A stretch of DNA of 62,681 nt, taken from contig JANYFT010000031.1 of assembly GCA_025359625.1 (NCBI GenBank), forward strand, positions 1 to 62,681, given 5' to 3'. Within the stretch, counting starts at the first letter, position 1. Each line of letters starts with the position of its first letter. Below the pieces are notes generated by a model that was given only the letters and a program-made list of their open reading frames with translations, was not told where the DNA came from and did no database searches. Made by a program: the position numbers and the translations under genes. Shown piece by piece: positions 47,608 to 56,973 of the stretch. This DNA comes from Ferruginibacter sp. (GTDB taxonomy: Bacteria; Bacteroidota; Bacteroidia; Chitinophagales; Chitinophagaceae).

Positions 47608-48702
47608 ATGAAAGCATTAACGATTAATTTTAAATTTATTAAAACCACATTGCTGTGGTTGTTACTATCGGGGGTCATTTTTTCTTCCTGTAAAAAAAGT
47701 GATCCTGTAGTTGTTGTGCCACCTGCGGATAAAGTGGCTTTACAGGCTGCTATTGCAACAGGCCAGAACCTAAACGATAATACCTCGGAAGGTACAAAAC
47801 CTGGCCAATATGAAGTGGGTAATAAAGCTGCCTTAAAAACTGCATTGGATGCATCAAAATTAGTTGCTGCAGATGCAAAAGCAACCCAAACATCGGTAAA
47901 CAATGCCGCAGCGCAGTTAGTGGCTGCTATTGCTACTTACCAGGACCATCTCATAAAAGAAATTGCAGCTGCTAACTTAATCGGCTTCTGGAAAATGAAT
48001 GGTAATACCGCAGATTCATCCGGGAATAAAAACGATGGTGTAGCAACAGCAGGGCATGCTTACTATGGGGCTGGTGTTCTTGGCGCAGCCGCTGATCGTT
48101 TCAGTCGTGCCGGCATGGCTTATCATTTTGATAAGGGATCTAATATCAATGTACCTTACAAGGCTTCTTTAAACCCTGGACAAATGTCCATCAGTCTTTG
48201 GGCTAAATGGTCATCAACAGGCAGAACCATCAATGCAGATACTTACACATTTGTTGCCATGAACCGCTGGAATGGTTATAAGTTTCAACTACAGGGCGGC
48301 CATCTTCCATTCTTTACTGTAAAAGTTTTAAAAGCTGCGGGTGACACAACTATCTACGACCGTGATGATGCAGGTGTGGCGGTGGCTGAAAATACCTGGA
48401 GACATTTGGTGGTTACTTTTACTTCTGGTGTGGAGAAATTTTATATTGATGGAGATTTAGTTAAAACCTGGGATGTAACTTCTTCAGGCCCGGTTCCGGG
48501 AAATGCTTTGACATTGCCAACCCCAATCGATTTCGTAATTGGACAGGATTTGCCAACCGCTAAATACTTAACTGTAGACGGCGACTACCAAGTGAAATGG
48601 GGCGGATTTTTTACTGGTGATATGGACGATGTAATGTTCTATAATATTGCACTCGATGCGCCACAGGTTAAATCTATTTTCACCAATCAAAAGACTTTGT
48701 AG
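47608..48702 (+). CDS. Surface lipoprotein with FIVAR-like and LamG/concanavalin-like domains
   Basis: A 364-residue lipoprotein with lipobox IFSSC (Cys28) followed by KK. A helical FIVAR-like segment (about 45-112: LQAAIATGQNL, KAALKTALDASKLV, VNNAAAQLVAAIATY) is followed by a LamG/concanavalin A-like domain (about 120-364) beginning LIGFWKMNGNTADSSGNKN. It contains SISLWAKWSS and WRHLVVTFTSGVEKFYIDGD, typical LamG strands. It takes the place that a SusE/SusF glycan-binding lipoprotein would occupy after SusD, so a surface glycan-binding role is inferred. No catalytic residues of LamG-fold glycosidases are apparent. A strong terminator follows. Confidence 0.85.
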   Translation: MKALTINFKFIKTTLLWLLLSGVIFSSCKKSDPVVVVPPADKVALQAAIATGQNLNDNTSEGTKPGQYEVGNKAALKTALDASKLVAADAKATQTSVNNAAAQLVAAIATYQDHLIKEIAAANLIGFWKMNGNTADSSGNKNDGVATAGHAYYGAGVLGAAADRFSRAGMAYHFDKGSNINVPYKASLNPGQMSISLWAKWSSTGRTINADTYTFVAMNRWNGYKFQLQGGHLPFFTVKVLKAAGDTTIYDRDDAGVAVAENTWRHLVVTFTSGVEKFYIDGDLVKTWDVTSSGPVPGNALTLPTPIDFVIGQDLPTAKYLTVDGDYQVKWGGFFTGDMDDVMFYNIALDAPQVKSIFTNQKTL

Positions 48703-48720
48703 TTATCAATTGATTGAATA

Positions 48721-48766
48721 AAAAGCCTCTGCAGCCACTTTACAACTGTGGAGGTTTTTTATTTTC
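48721..48766 (+). terminator. Rho-independent terminator after the LamG lipoprotein gene
   Basis: CCTCTGCAG (48726-48734) pairs with CTGTGGAGG (48746-48754) as a nine-pair stem including two G-U pairs, followed by six T. It separates the SusCD/LamG unit from the ABC-transporter unit, which therefore may have its own promoter or depend on read-through. Confidence 0.88.
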
Positions 48767-48819
48767 TTTTCAGCAAAGCGCAGTAACTAGGCTTCTTTTA
48801 ATGGGTTGAATTTGTTGCT

Positions 48820-50115
48820 ATGGTAAATATTTTATTCAGGTGGTTTGCTTTATTTTTTATTGTGCTGCTGGTTGCTTGTAACACCCCTTCTGTAAAAAAT
48901 AAAGAATTACTTTTCTGGTGTTCCAACAATAGAGCGGAAATAGAAATGTGTACAGCCATCACCAAAAAATGGAACGCAACGCATACCGTTAATACCATTC
49001 ACCTTCAGCCAATACCCGAAGGCCAATCCAGTGAAGAAGTTATATTAGCTGCGGTAGTAGGCAAGACAACTCCGGATATTTACGGCAACATGTGGCAGGG
49101 CAATGTAGAAATGTATGCCCGGGCACATGTATTAATCCCCTTGGATACATTGAAAGGTTTTCTTGATTTTATTCATGAACGCTGCGACAGTGCGGTGATA
49201 AAAGAAATAACGGCTGCAGATGGGCATATCTACCAGGTGCCCTGGAAAGTGAATCCCATCATGACTATTTATAACAAAAATATGTTTGCGCAAAATGGCA
49301 TAACTGAATTGCCAAAAACATACAGCGACTACCGCAGGGCGGCCGCGATTGTAAAAGCAAACAATAAAAAAAACGGGCTTGCTCAAAATTGGTTTGGTTA
49401 TACTGAAGTAAAAGCCATTTGGTACGAGCGCCGGTTTAATTTTTATCCGCTTTACCTGGCAGCTTCTGGCGGAGCATCGTTAGTGCTAAATAATAAAGCC
49501 GCTTTTAATAACAAATATGCTGTGGAAGTTTTTGCCTTTTTGCAAAGCCTGTATAGCGATGCTTATTTTTCCCGGGAAAGATTATCGTATTCCAGCGACC
49601 CTTTTGTGATAAAACAAATCGCTACCAAATGGACAGGCCCATGGGAGATTGCCTACCTCAATAATATACCCGACCGCGGATTTGATTATGGTTATTATGA
49701 ACCACCGGTCCCGGATGATCATGCTGGTCCGGTGTACACTTATGCTGATCCTAAAAATATTGTTTTATTCAATACCTGTGCTAATCCACAGGTGGCCTGG
49801 GAGTTTGTAAAATCCATGGTGGATAAAGAAGGCGATCTGCAACTGTTGCAGTTTACAGGCCAGTTGCCCAGAAGAAAAAACTTGCTCGAAGAAACGTATT
49901 ACAGCGATTTTTTTAAACTCAATCCGATGCTGGTGCCCTTTGCCAAACAACTGGCATTTGTAAAAGGCGATGACAATTGCGAAGTGATTGTGGAAGTGCT
50001 GGATATTATTTCGCAGGAATATGAAGCCTGCGTAGTGTACGGAAAGAAAACGCCTGAAAAGGCAATCGCAGATGCAGCAGCGGCCGTAAATGTGTTGCTG
50101 GATAAAAGTAAATGA
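48820..50115 (+). CDS. Sugar ABC transporter substrate-binding lipoprotein
   Basis: A 431-residue family-1 extracellular solute-binding protein. The signal MVNILFRWFALFFIVLLVA ends in Cys20. The mature fold shows the usual elements: ELLFWCSNNRAEIEM, TPDIYGNMWQGNVEMYARAHVLIPLD (ligand-lobe region), QVPWKVNPIMTIYNKNMFAQNGI, and KWTGPWEIAYL, in which aromatic residues would stack on sugar. It is predicted to sit in the periplasm, anchored in the inner membrane, and to deliver oligosaccharide to the two permeases encoded downstream. It is first in the run of ABC and glycosidase genes, 117 bp after the LamG gene and directly after the terminator. Confidence 0.92.
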   Translation: MVNILFRWFALFFIVLLVACNTPSVKNKELLFWCSNNRAEIEMCTAITKKWNATHTVNTIHLQPIPEGQSSEEVILAAVVGKTTPDIYGNMWQGNVEMYARAHVLIPLDTLKGFLDFIHERCDSAVIKEITAADGHIYQVPWKVNPIMTIYNKNMFAQNGITELPKTYSDYRRAAAIVKANNKKNGLAQNWFGYTEVKAIWYERRFNFYPLYLAASGGASLVLNNKAAFNNKYAVEVFAFLQSLYSDAYFSRERLSYSSDPFVIKQIATKWTGPWEIAYLNNIPDRGFDYGYYEPPVPDDHAGPVYTYADPKNIVLFNTCANPQVAWEFVKSMVDKEGDLQLLQFTGQLPRRKNLLEETYYSDFFKLNPMLVPFAKQLAFVKGDDNCEVIVEVLDIISQEYEACVVYGKKTPEKAIADAAAAVNVLLDKSK

Positions 50116-50166
50116 TGATCATTTGATGAAAGCAATTTTTATGAATGCGATAATAAATGCAGCAGT

Positions 50167-51276
50167 ATGAAATTAAACATCGGAATAGTGGGTGCAGGAA
50201 ATTTTGCGGCTTTTGCAGTCGCTGCTTTTATGAAAGTGCCGGGTGTAGAAATTGTTGCAGTAACCGATATCATTGAAGCAGCAGCAGCTCGGCTGGCGAA
50301 GGAAATGAATGCTTTAACGTATACAGATTACACCCTCTTTCTTGCCGATAAAAATATTGACCTGGTCTATATTGCCACGCCGCCTTCCCTGCATTACCAG
50401 CAATCAAAACTAGCATTGCTGGCAGGTAAACACGTAATTTGTGAAAAGCCCGCAGCATTGAATGTTGCCGATGCAGAGCAACTGGTAGCCATTGCAAAAG
50501 CCTCCAGTTTGTTGTATGTAGTTAATTTGATGCAGCGCTACAATCCATTGTTTGCAATAGTAAAGAATGTAATAGACCAAAAAATATTAGGAAATTTTTT
50601 ACATGGATTTTTTGAAAATTATGCCAGCGATGAAAATCTTGATATGCAACACTGGTTTTGGGATGCCGCAAAAAGCGGCGGCATTTTTATTGAACACGGT
50701 GTTCATTTCTTTGATCTTTTTGCAGGCTGGCTGGGGGATGGAAAATTACTAAATGCCATCACCATACAAAGGCCTGGTATTAAGCAAACTATTGTTGACA
50801 GGGTGCAGGCAATAATAGCCTACGAAAAAGGCATAGTAAATTTTTATCATGGTTTTGATCAGCCAAAAATATTGGACCGTCAGGAAATGCGGCTGCAATT
50901 TGAACACGGTGAAATCACTTTGTACGAATGGATACCGGTACGGATGCGTTTGCACGGGCTGTTGAAAAATGAACAATTGGAAAACCTGCAGGCAATGCTG
51001 CAGCCTTGTGAAATAGTCTATCATGATAAAATTTCACCAGCAGTTCAAAAAGTAAATGGGCGGTTTACAGACATTATTTTTGATGCACATGTGACCATTG
51101 AGTATGGCAATAATTCTGATAAGCAAAACCGTTACCAGCAAATGCTGACAGCCATGCTTGATGACCAGTGGAGCTGGATCAAAGACCATGCACATTACCG
51201 CATCATCGATGAAACAAACGCCGTGCAATCATTACTAATGGCAGAACAGGCGCAGTCAATGGCGATAAAAATGTAA
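50167..51276 (+). CDS. Gfo/Idh/MocA-family NAD(P)-dependent oxidoreductase
   Basis: A 369-residue cytoplasmic oxidoreductase. The Rossmann GxGxxA-type motif is GIVGAGNFAAF at the N-terminus. The family motif CEKPAAL lies near residue 98 (Lys-Pro of the EKP signature), and IEHGVHFFDLFAGWLGDG supplies the catalytic His/Asp region. Members oxidise or epimerise sugars or their derivatives. It is encoded between the binding protein and the first permease, with 51 bp and 6 bp gaps, so it is almost certainly co-transcribed with the importer and acts on its sugar product. The precise substrate is unknown. Confidence 0.9.
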   Translation: MKLNIGIVGAGNFAAFAVAAFMKVPGVEIVAVTDIIEAAAARLAKEMNALTYTDYTLFLADKNIDLVYIATPPSLHYQQSKLALLAGKHVICEKPAALNVADAEQLVAIAKASSLLYVVNLMQRYNPLFAIVKNVIDQKILGNFLHGFFENYASDENLDMQHWFWDAAKSGGIFIEHGVHFFDLFAGWLGDGKLLNAITIQRPGIKQTIVDRVQAIIAYEKGIVNFYHGFDQPKILDRQEMRLQFEHGEITLYEWIPVRMRLHGLLKNEQLENLQAMLQPCEIVYHDKISPAVQKVNGRFTDIIFDAHVTIEYGNNSDKQNRYQQMLTAMLDDQWSWIKDHAHYRIIDETNAVQSLLMAEQAQSMAIKM

Positions 51277-51282
51277 AGCAAA

Positions 51283-52188
51283 ATGAATACAAATATGGAC
51301 ATACCCACAGAGCGCACCAGGGCATCTTTTTTTAAAAGTAAAAAGTGGCTACCCTATTTACTGGTGTCGCCTTACCTGGTATTTGTGGTGGTGTTTGTCG
51401 CTTTCCCGGTACTGTTTTGTTTTTTTCTCACCTTTCATAAATGGAACATTATTGCGCCCATGCATTTTATCGGTGTAGACAATTATGCAAGATTGATACA
51501 CGACCGCCTGTTCTGGAAAGCTATTGGGAATACCTTAAAATTCCTGCTGTTGCACATTCCATTGCAGCTGGTTGTTTCGCTTTTACTGGCGCAACTGCTT
51601 AACCAAAAAATAATGGCCGTCTCCTTTTTCAGGGCTTCTTTCTTTTTACCAGTAGTTGTTTCCGGTGTAGTGGTTACTATTTTATGGCAGCAGTTATTGG
51701 GTTATGATGCAGGACTGATCAACAGGCTGCTTGCTAAAGCCAGCATACAAAAGGTGGGCTGGCTGGTGAACCCTGATATGGCCATTTATTCCATCGCCGT
51801 AATGGCCACCTGGAAGAATGTGGGCCTCTATGTAATCCTGTTTTTAGTGGGTCTGCAAACCGTGCCCACGCAGTATTACGAAGCAGCCAAACTGGAAGGC
51901 GCCACCCGCTGGCAACAGTTTTATCACATCACTTTGCCGATGATTAACCCTACGGTTTTTATGGTGGTAATCTTATCTACTATCGGTGGTTTTTCGCTTT
52001 TTATAGAGCCCTATATTATGACCGGTGGCGGGCCATTGAATCAAACCCTGTCGGCTGTTTTATACATTTATAAACAGGCTTTTCAATATTACAATATGGG
52101 CTATTCGGCCACGCTGGGTTTCTTTTATGCCATCATGATTATGACGGTAGTGGTATTGCAAAAACGGTTTATTGAAAAAGAAGTATAA
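51283..52188 (+). CDS. CUT1-type sugar ABC permease (MalF-like)
   Basis: A 301-residue permease with six predicted membrane helices. The binding-protein-dependent transport motif EAA-x3-G is visible as YEAAKLEGATRWQQFYHITLPMINPT near residues 200-225, the loop that docks on the ATPase. The N-terminal WLPYLLVSPYLVFVVVFVAFPV is typical of MalF/UgpA-type permeases. It is partnered with the MalG-like permease that follows after one base. Complete CUT1 importers are infrequent inside SusC/SusD loci. Confidence 0.95.
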   Translation: MNTNMDIPTERTRASFFKSKKWLPYLLVSPYLVFVVVFVAFPVLFCFFLTFHKWNIIAPMHFIGVDNYARLIHDRLFWKAIGNTLKFLLLHIPLQLVVSLLLAQLLNQKIMAVSFFRASFFLPVVVSGVVVTILWQQLLGYDAGLINRLLAKASIQKVGWLVNPDMAIYSIAVMATWKNVGLYVILFLVGLQTVPTQYYEAAKLEGATRWQQFYHITLPMINPTVFMVVILSTIGGFSLFIEPYIMTGGGPLNQTLSAVLYIYKQAFQYYNMGYSATLGFFYAIMIMTVVVLQKRFIEKEV

Positions 52189-52189
52189 C

Positions 52190-53020
52190 ATGATGACAAA
52201 TAAATTTTCTTTTGGAAGAATACTAATGTACGTAATATTAACAGTAGCGGCCATCTCATTTATTTATCCTTTTGTCTGGATGATTGGGGCTTCGTTTGCG
52301 CCCATGCACGAGATCGGCCGGATGACGCTTTGGCCAGCACATCCCACCTTAAGTAATTTCAAAATGATGATCGACAAAATTCCCATCGGGCGTTCGCTGG
52401 TCAACAGCTTATTGGTAGCGCTACTTACAACTGTGCTGGTTTTATTGAGCGGTTCAACGGTTGGTTATGCGCTTGCCAAAATGAATTTTAAGGGGAAACA
52501 ACTGATATTTTATGTGATCGTTTTCACCATGTCGCTTCCCTTCCAGATCACGTTAATTCCTAATTATATTACCATGGTGAATTTACATTTGGTAGATACT
52601 TTCCTGGCGCTGATTGTTCCATTTGCAGTAAGCGCCTTCGCCATACTGATGTTTCGACAGGCTTTCCAGGGGTTACCGCAGGCATTGATAGATGCTGCAA
52701 GACTTGATGGATGTAGCGAAACGGGTATTATTTTTCGTGTGCTCTGGCCCAATATCAAACCAACCATTGTCACCATTGCCATCTTAACTTTTATTGGGTC
52801 ATGGAACGAAGTATTGTGGCCGCTGATTGTAATCCGTGATGAACAATTAATGACCATGCCACAATTGGTTACCCTGTTTGCGGTAGGAGGAAGAGCCGAC
52901 GGGCAACTGGGTGTAAAGATAGCAGCAGCTGTGTTACTGGCCCTGCCGGTGATGATTGCGTTTATGTTTTTTCAGAAGCATTTTATACAGAGCATGGCTT
53001 CTACAGGTTTAAAAGATTAA
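52190..53020 (+). CDS. CUT1-type sugar ABC permease (MalG-like)
   Basis: About 276 residues with six membrane helices. The N-terminal YVILTVAAISFIYPFVWMIGASF and the EAA-type loop IDAARLDGCSETGIIFRVLWPNIKPT are diagnostic for MalG/UgpE-type permeases. The C-terminal segment FFQKHFIQSMASTGLKD is the usual ending of this family. I start it at ATG 52190, one base after the MalF-like stop. A TTG at 52172 lies in frame upstream but overlaps the previous gene. It is followed by the first GH130 gene after 20 bp. Confidence 0.95.
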   Translation: MMTNKFSFGRILMYVILTVAAISFIYPFVWMIGASFAPMHEIGRMTLWPAHPTLSNFKMMIDKIPIGRSLVNSLLVALLTTVLVLLSGSTVGYALAKMNFKGKQLIFYVIVFTMSLPFQITLIPNYITMVNLHLVDTFLALIVPFAVSAFAILMFRQAFQGLPQALIDAARLDGCSETGIIFRVLWPNIKPTIVTIAILTFIGSWNEVLWPLIVIRDEQLMTMPQLVTLFAVGGRADGQLGVKIAAAVLLALPVMIAFMFFQKHFIQSMASTGLKD

Positions 53021-53040
53021 TAATAAAAATAAGAGGTTTT

Positions 53041-54465
53041 ATGATGATTACTAAAAGTGCTATTCGCTTGCATGCCACACCCAAAGCGGTGATAACACGA
53101 TATTTGGAGTTTAGCGGAACAACCCGTATACAAAATGTTATTGGCAGGATTGCAGCATTAACGGATGAAGAGGCAACGGATATAATGAATAATTTGATGA
53201 AAGAATTTTACGGCAGGCACCGGGATATTCACCACACATTTATAGACCATTTTAATAAAATAAACGAATTGAAACTCGCCGGCACTGAGCAATTTTCAAA
53301 AATTAAACAATCATTGCTGGGGGCCATGTTTACCATGGAATATTCCATTCAATCCGCGGCGTTGTTTAATCCTTCCATTGTACAACATCCGAATCAGGGA
53401 GACCTTCAACCCGGCGAGCAAAGATTTATCATGAGTCTTCGGGCCACCGGTGAAGGCCATATTTCTTCCATTGTTTTTAAAACAGGTGTGGTAGATAATG
53501 AAGGAAAAATAACGCTGAATGAAGCGCCTGATTTTTTTACACGTTTACCCAAGGACACAGCATACCATTACAAAAAAAGTTTCCTGAAAACCTGTGCCCA
53601 ACGCCAGTCTGGCTTCAATGAAGCAGTGCTTGATTTCTTTCCGCCCACATTTACTGCCGCGTTTATTGATACCATTGCGGCTATAAAAAGTGAAGAAGAT
53701 GTTTCCATCATTGCATCCATCGCAACGTTGCAGCAGGTGGTTGATACCAATTATGAATTATTATCTTCGGCTCATTTACCCATGAACGAGAAAGTGATTT
53801 TTCCCAACGCCAAAAGTGAATGCATGGGTATGGAAGATGTACGGTTTGTAAAATTTGAGGATGAAGGAAAGATCTGTTATTATGGAACCTATACTGCCTA
53901 CAATGGCCACCAGATAAAAACACAATTATTAGAAACAACTAATTTTGATGTGTTTAAAATCCGCACGTTGTACGGTGCAGCGGTGTCAGATAAAGGCATG
54001 GCCCTATTCCCTGAAAAAGTAAACGGGCAATATGTGATGATATCAAGACAGGGTGGCGAAATGATCAATATAATGTTCTCTGATGATCTTTATTATTGGC
54101 AAAATTATCAACAGTTAATGCAACCCGCTTATCCCTGGGAAATGCTGCAGTTGGGCAATTGTGGCTCACCGGTAAAGACGGAAAAGGGATGGCTGCTGCT
54201 CACGCATGGCGTGGGCCCAATGCGTACCTACGTGATCAGTGCCATACTGCTCGACCTGCAGGATCCAACAAAAATTATTGGCCGCTTGAAAAATTGGTTG
54301 ATTAAAGCGGACGAAACCGAACGGGAAGGCTATGTTCCGAATGTGGTGTACACCTGCGGATTGCTGCAGCATGGTAGATTACTGCTGATTCCTTACGCGG
54401 TTTCAGACTCAGCTACCGGGTTTGTAACGGTAGATATGGATGAAATTTTAAACGATATGACATGA
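53041..54465 (+). CDS. GH130-family glycoside phosphorylase/hydrolase, long form
   Basis: A 474-residue protein of family GH130, whose members phosphorolyse beta-mannosides to alpha-mannose 1-phosphate or, in some subfamilies, hydrolyse them. The five-bladed propeller motif GMEDVRFVKF contains the conserved catalytic Asp266. NPSIVQHPNQ, GNCGSPVKTEKGWLLLTHGVG and RTLYGAAVSDKGMALFP are further family blocks. It has an N-terminal helical stretch (about 30-95) and a helical insert (about 185-250) absent from short GH130 proteins. No signal peptide is present, so it is cytoplasmic, downstream of the importer. The stop overlaps the next start (ATGA). The subfamily, and whether it is a phosphorylase or hydrolase, are not resolved here. 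Confidence 0.88.
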   Translation: MMITKSAIRLHATPKAVITRYLEFSGTTRIQNVIGRIAALTDEEATDIMNNLMKEFYGRHRDIHHTFIDHFNKINELKLAGTEQFSKIKQSLLGAMFTMEYSIQSAALFNPSIVQHPNQGDLQPGEQRFIMSLRATGEGHISSIVFKTGVVDNEGKITLNEAPDFFTRLPKDTAYHYKKSFLKTCAQRQSGFNEAVLDFFPPTFTAAFIDTIAAIKSEEDVSIIASIATLQQVVDTNYELLSSAHLPMNEKVIFPNAKSECMGMEDVRFVKFEDEGKICYYGTYTAYNGHQIKTQLLETTNFDVFKIRTLYGAAVSDKGMALFPEKVNGQYVMISRQGGEMINIMFSDDLYYWQNYQQLMQPAYPWEMLQLGNCGSPVKTEKGWLLLTHGVGPMRTYVISAILLDLQDPTKIIGRLKNWLIKADETEREGYVPNVVYTCGLLQHGRLLLIPYAVSDSATGFVTVDMDEILNDMT

Positions 54466-55790
54466 TAAAAGCGCAAATTATGAAAAAGAGTATTTCCATT
54501 GTTGGTTGTTTAAGTATTATCAGCCTCCTTGTTTTTGCGTGTAAAAAGCCAGCAAAGCATCTGCCGGTGCAGCCGGTTGCAGATACTTCGCTGGTGAACA
54601 CCAGCCATCTTGATTATTTGTATGTACCGGTCACCTTTTCCACTGGTACCGCGGCTGCAGGAATTTTTATTTATTCAGAGTCGCCCGATTATCACAGGGT
54701 GGGCGACAGCGATGAAGGGTTTACCTGCGTGGATGATGTTTCGAGGGCGGCGCTGGTTTACTTACGCAGCAGTAAATTCAACACGGATACAGCCATCCAA
54801 TCAAAACTATATCACCTGTTGCAATTCATTCTGGAAATGCAATCTTCCAATGGTTACTTCTATAATTTTTTATTCACCAATAATACCATCAACACAAATG
54901 GAGGAACAAGCACCAACAACGCCAACTGGTGGAGCTGGCGTGCGTTGCAAACACTGGCCGAAGCGGTTCCCTTAATAAAAAATACTAACGCCCCGCTAGC
55001 ATCCCTGGTGAAAACTGCTATTGGTAAATTAATAGTAAGGGTTAAACTCAATCTTGTTAACCTGCCGGCCACCACTAAATTAGTGAATGGCATTACAGTT
55101 CCGCAATGGTTGCCCGCAGGCAGCGGTACCGACCAGGCTGCTGTAATGATCCTGGGAATGATCGGTTATTGCAATTCGACAGATGACCCCATCATAAAAA
55201 CATACATTAAAAAACTGGCAGATGGCATTGCATTGATGCAGCAGGGAGATACAAACAGTTATCCTTACGGTTGTATTTTAAGCTGGGAAAATGAATGGCA
55301 TGCTTACGGTAGTGACCAGGCTTATGCCCTGTTTCAGGCTGGTACTTTTTTAAACGATACCCAATATACTGCCAAGGCAATGCTAGCCGTTGATGGCTTT
55401 CTTCCATGGTTATTGCAGAACGGTTATAAATCTTCTTTCGCCATCGCTAAAAATGGCAGTGTGTATACTTTACAAAGCGAAAAAACATACGATCAGATTG
55501 CTTATGGTTTCCGGCCACTAGTTTTTGCTGCTATTGAAGCCTACAAAATAACCGGGCAGGAAAAGTATGCAGACATGGCAGGGCACCTGGCAGCCTGGTT
55601 TTTTGGTGCCAATGATGCAGCCATTAATATGTTTGATGTCTCAACTGGCCGTTGTTTTGATGGCATTAATTCTTCCAGCAGTGTTAATAAAAATTCGGGA
55701 GCAGAGTCTACTATTGAGGCGCTGCTTACCATGCAAAGGGTGGAGAAATATTTTGCCGTAAAAACGGCGATGAATAAATACAAAAAATAA
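54462..55790 (+). CDS. Lipoprotein with predicted all-helical (alpha/alpha)6-type domain, function unassigned
   Basis: A 442-residue frame. The ATG at 54480 gives a clean lipoprotein signal, MKKSISIVGCLSIISLLVFA with Cys21, and the ATG at 54462 overlaps the GH130 stop by 4 bp. The mature protein is helix-rich with repeated aromatic helix starts (VDDVSRAALVYLRSS, HLLQFILEMQSSNGYFYNF, NWWSWRALQTLAEAV, ENEWHAYGSDQAYALFQAG, QIAYGFRPLVFAAIEAYKIT). This resembles the toroid of six-hairpin glycosidases and lyases. Conserved acidic pairs (DSDEGF, VDDVSR) could be functional. I cannot assign a CAZy family. Its position between two GH130 genes suggests periplasmic or surface trimming of the glycan before import. 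Confidence 0.8.
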   Translation: MIKAQIMKKSISIVGCLSIISLLVFACKKPAKHLPVQPVADTSLVNTSHLDYLYVPVTFSTGTAAAGIFIYSESPDYHRVGDSDEGFTCVDDVSRAALVYLRSSKFNTDTAIQSKLYHLLQFILEMQSSNGYFYNFLFTNNTINTNGGTSTNNANWWSWRALQTLAEAVPLIKNTNAPLASLVKTAIGKLIVRVKLNLVNLPATTKLVNGITVPQWLPAGSGTDQAAVMILGMIGYCNSTDDPIIKTYIKKLADGIALMQQGDTNSYPYGCILSWENEWHAYGSDQAYALFQAGTFLNDTQYTAKAMLAVDGFLPWLLQNGYKSSFAIAKNGSVYTLQSEKTYDQIAYGFRPLVFAAIEAYKITGQEKYADMAGHLAAWFFGANDAAINMFDVSTGRCFDGINSSSSVNKNSGAESTIEALLTMQRVEKYFAVKTAMNKYKK

Positions 55791-55817
55791 ACATGGCTCA
55801 TCTCTAATAAAAAATTA

Positions 55818-56960
55818 GTGAATAATATTTTCATACAATCGGATCATTTAATTTTTACACCAGATAATGTTGACCTGTCTCAATCGCCATTGAGAAACGG
55901 ATTAACGAATAGTACCTATGTTTTGGGTGCCTTCAATCCCGGTCTTTGCCGCTTGCCGAACGGAAATTTATTACTGATGGTAAGAGTGGCGGAAGCCTTA
56001 ACCAACCCGGTTGTAAATAATCATGCACATTGCATACGCTGGGATAATGAGAAGGGTTATGTGACAGATGCATGGCCGCTGGAGAAAGTAAACATGAGTG
56101 ATCCGAGAAAATTTAAGATCAATGCTTATGGTTTTGGGGTGTATGCATTAACTTCTTTATCCTGGTTGTTACCGGTTGAATTAACGCCGGATGGGTCAGC
56201 TATTAAGCATATTCATTACGATAAAATTATTGCGCCACAACAAAGCAACCAGGAGTATGGCATAGAAGATCCACGCATTTCTCTGCTGGATGGAAAATAT
56301 TACATGACTACCTGTTGTGTAAGTGCCGAGCGACATTCTACCATGTTGTATGTAAGTCAAGATGGATTGAATTATAGTTGTCTTGGTATAATACTGGACC
56401 ACCAGAACAAAGACATGTTGTTATTTGAAGGAAAAATAAATAATCAATATTATGCCTTAACAAGACCGTTGGGGGAATGTTATTTTGCCAGCGCACCGGC
56501 ATCTGAATTTCATCCTGGCGCTGCGGTACAGATGGCTTCGTCGCCGGATCTGTTGCATTGGAAGCCGAAGGATCAGCCTTTTTTACGTACCACGCGGTCT
56601 TCTTCCTCCAATGTAAAAATTGGTGGAGGAACCCCACCGGTTTTAACTGATGACGGCTGGCTGATGCTGTACCATGGCGTTGAAAATAAAGGCGAAGTTG
56701 GCATCTACCGAACCTTTTGGGCTTTGCTGGATAAAAATGATCCGATTGAAATTTTACGGCTGGAGGATGGAGCACCCTTGCTTGAGGCCAACCCCTACCT
56801 TACGGTAGACATCGGTCAACAGGTGTATTTAAAGGATGTAGTGTTTACGACCGGCATTGCTGTACATGGCGACAATTTTATTATTGCTTCCGGCGAGCTT
56901 GACCTGGCATGCCGCATTACCACTATCTCCACAAAATATTTTTCAATAACCCGTTCCTAA
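55818..56960 (+). CDS. GH130-family glycoside phosphorylase/hydrolase, short form
   Basis: A 380-residue GH130 protein starting at GTG 55818, for which no ATG alternative exists near the conserved N-terminus. The propeller motif GIEDPRISLLDG includes catalytic Asp151, matching the GxEDPR signature of beta-mannoside phosphorylases more closely than the first GH130. GAFNPGLCRLPNGNLLLMVRVAE is the typical first blade, and GGGTPPVLTDDGWLMLYHGV the phosphate/substrate-site segment. No signal peptide, so cytoplasmic. Two unlike GH130 genes in one operon suggest two linkage or chain-length specificities, as in loci for beta-1,2- or beta-1,4-mannooligosaccharides. Confidence 0.9.
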   Translation: MNNIFIQSDHLIFTPDNVDLSQSPLRNGLTNSTYVLGAFNPGLCRLPNGNLLLMVRVAEALTNPVVNNHAHCIRWDNEKGYVTDAWPLEKVNMSDPRKFKINAYGFGVYALTSLSWLLPVELTPDGSAIKHIHYDKIIAPQQSNQEYGIEDPRISLLDGKYYMTTCCVSAERHSTMLYVSQDGLNYSCLGIILDHQNKDMLLFEGKINNQYYALTRPLGECYFASAPASEFHPGAAVQMASSPDLLHWKPKDQPFLRTTRSSSSNVKIGGGTPPVLTDDGWLMLYHGVENKGEVGIYRTFWALLDKNDPIEILRLEDGAPLLEANPYLTVDIGQQVYLKDVVFTTGIAVHGDNFIIASGELDLACRITTISTKYFSITRS

Positions 56961-56973
56961 ATTCAGCATTCTT

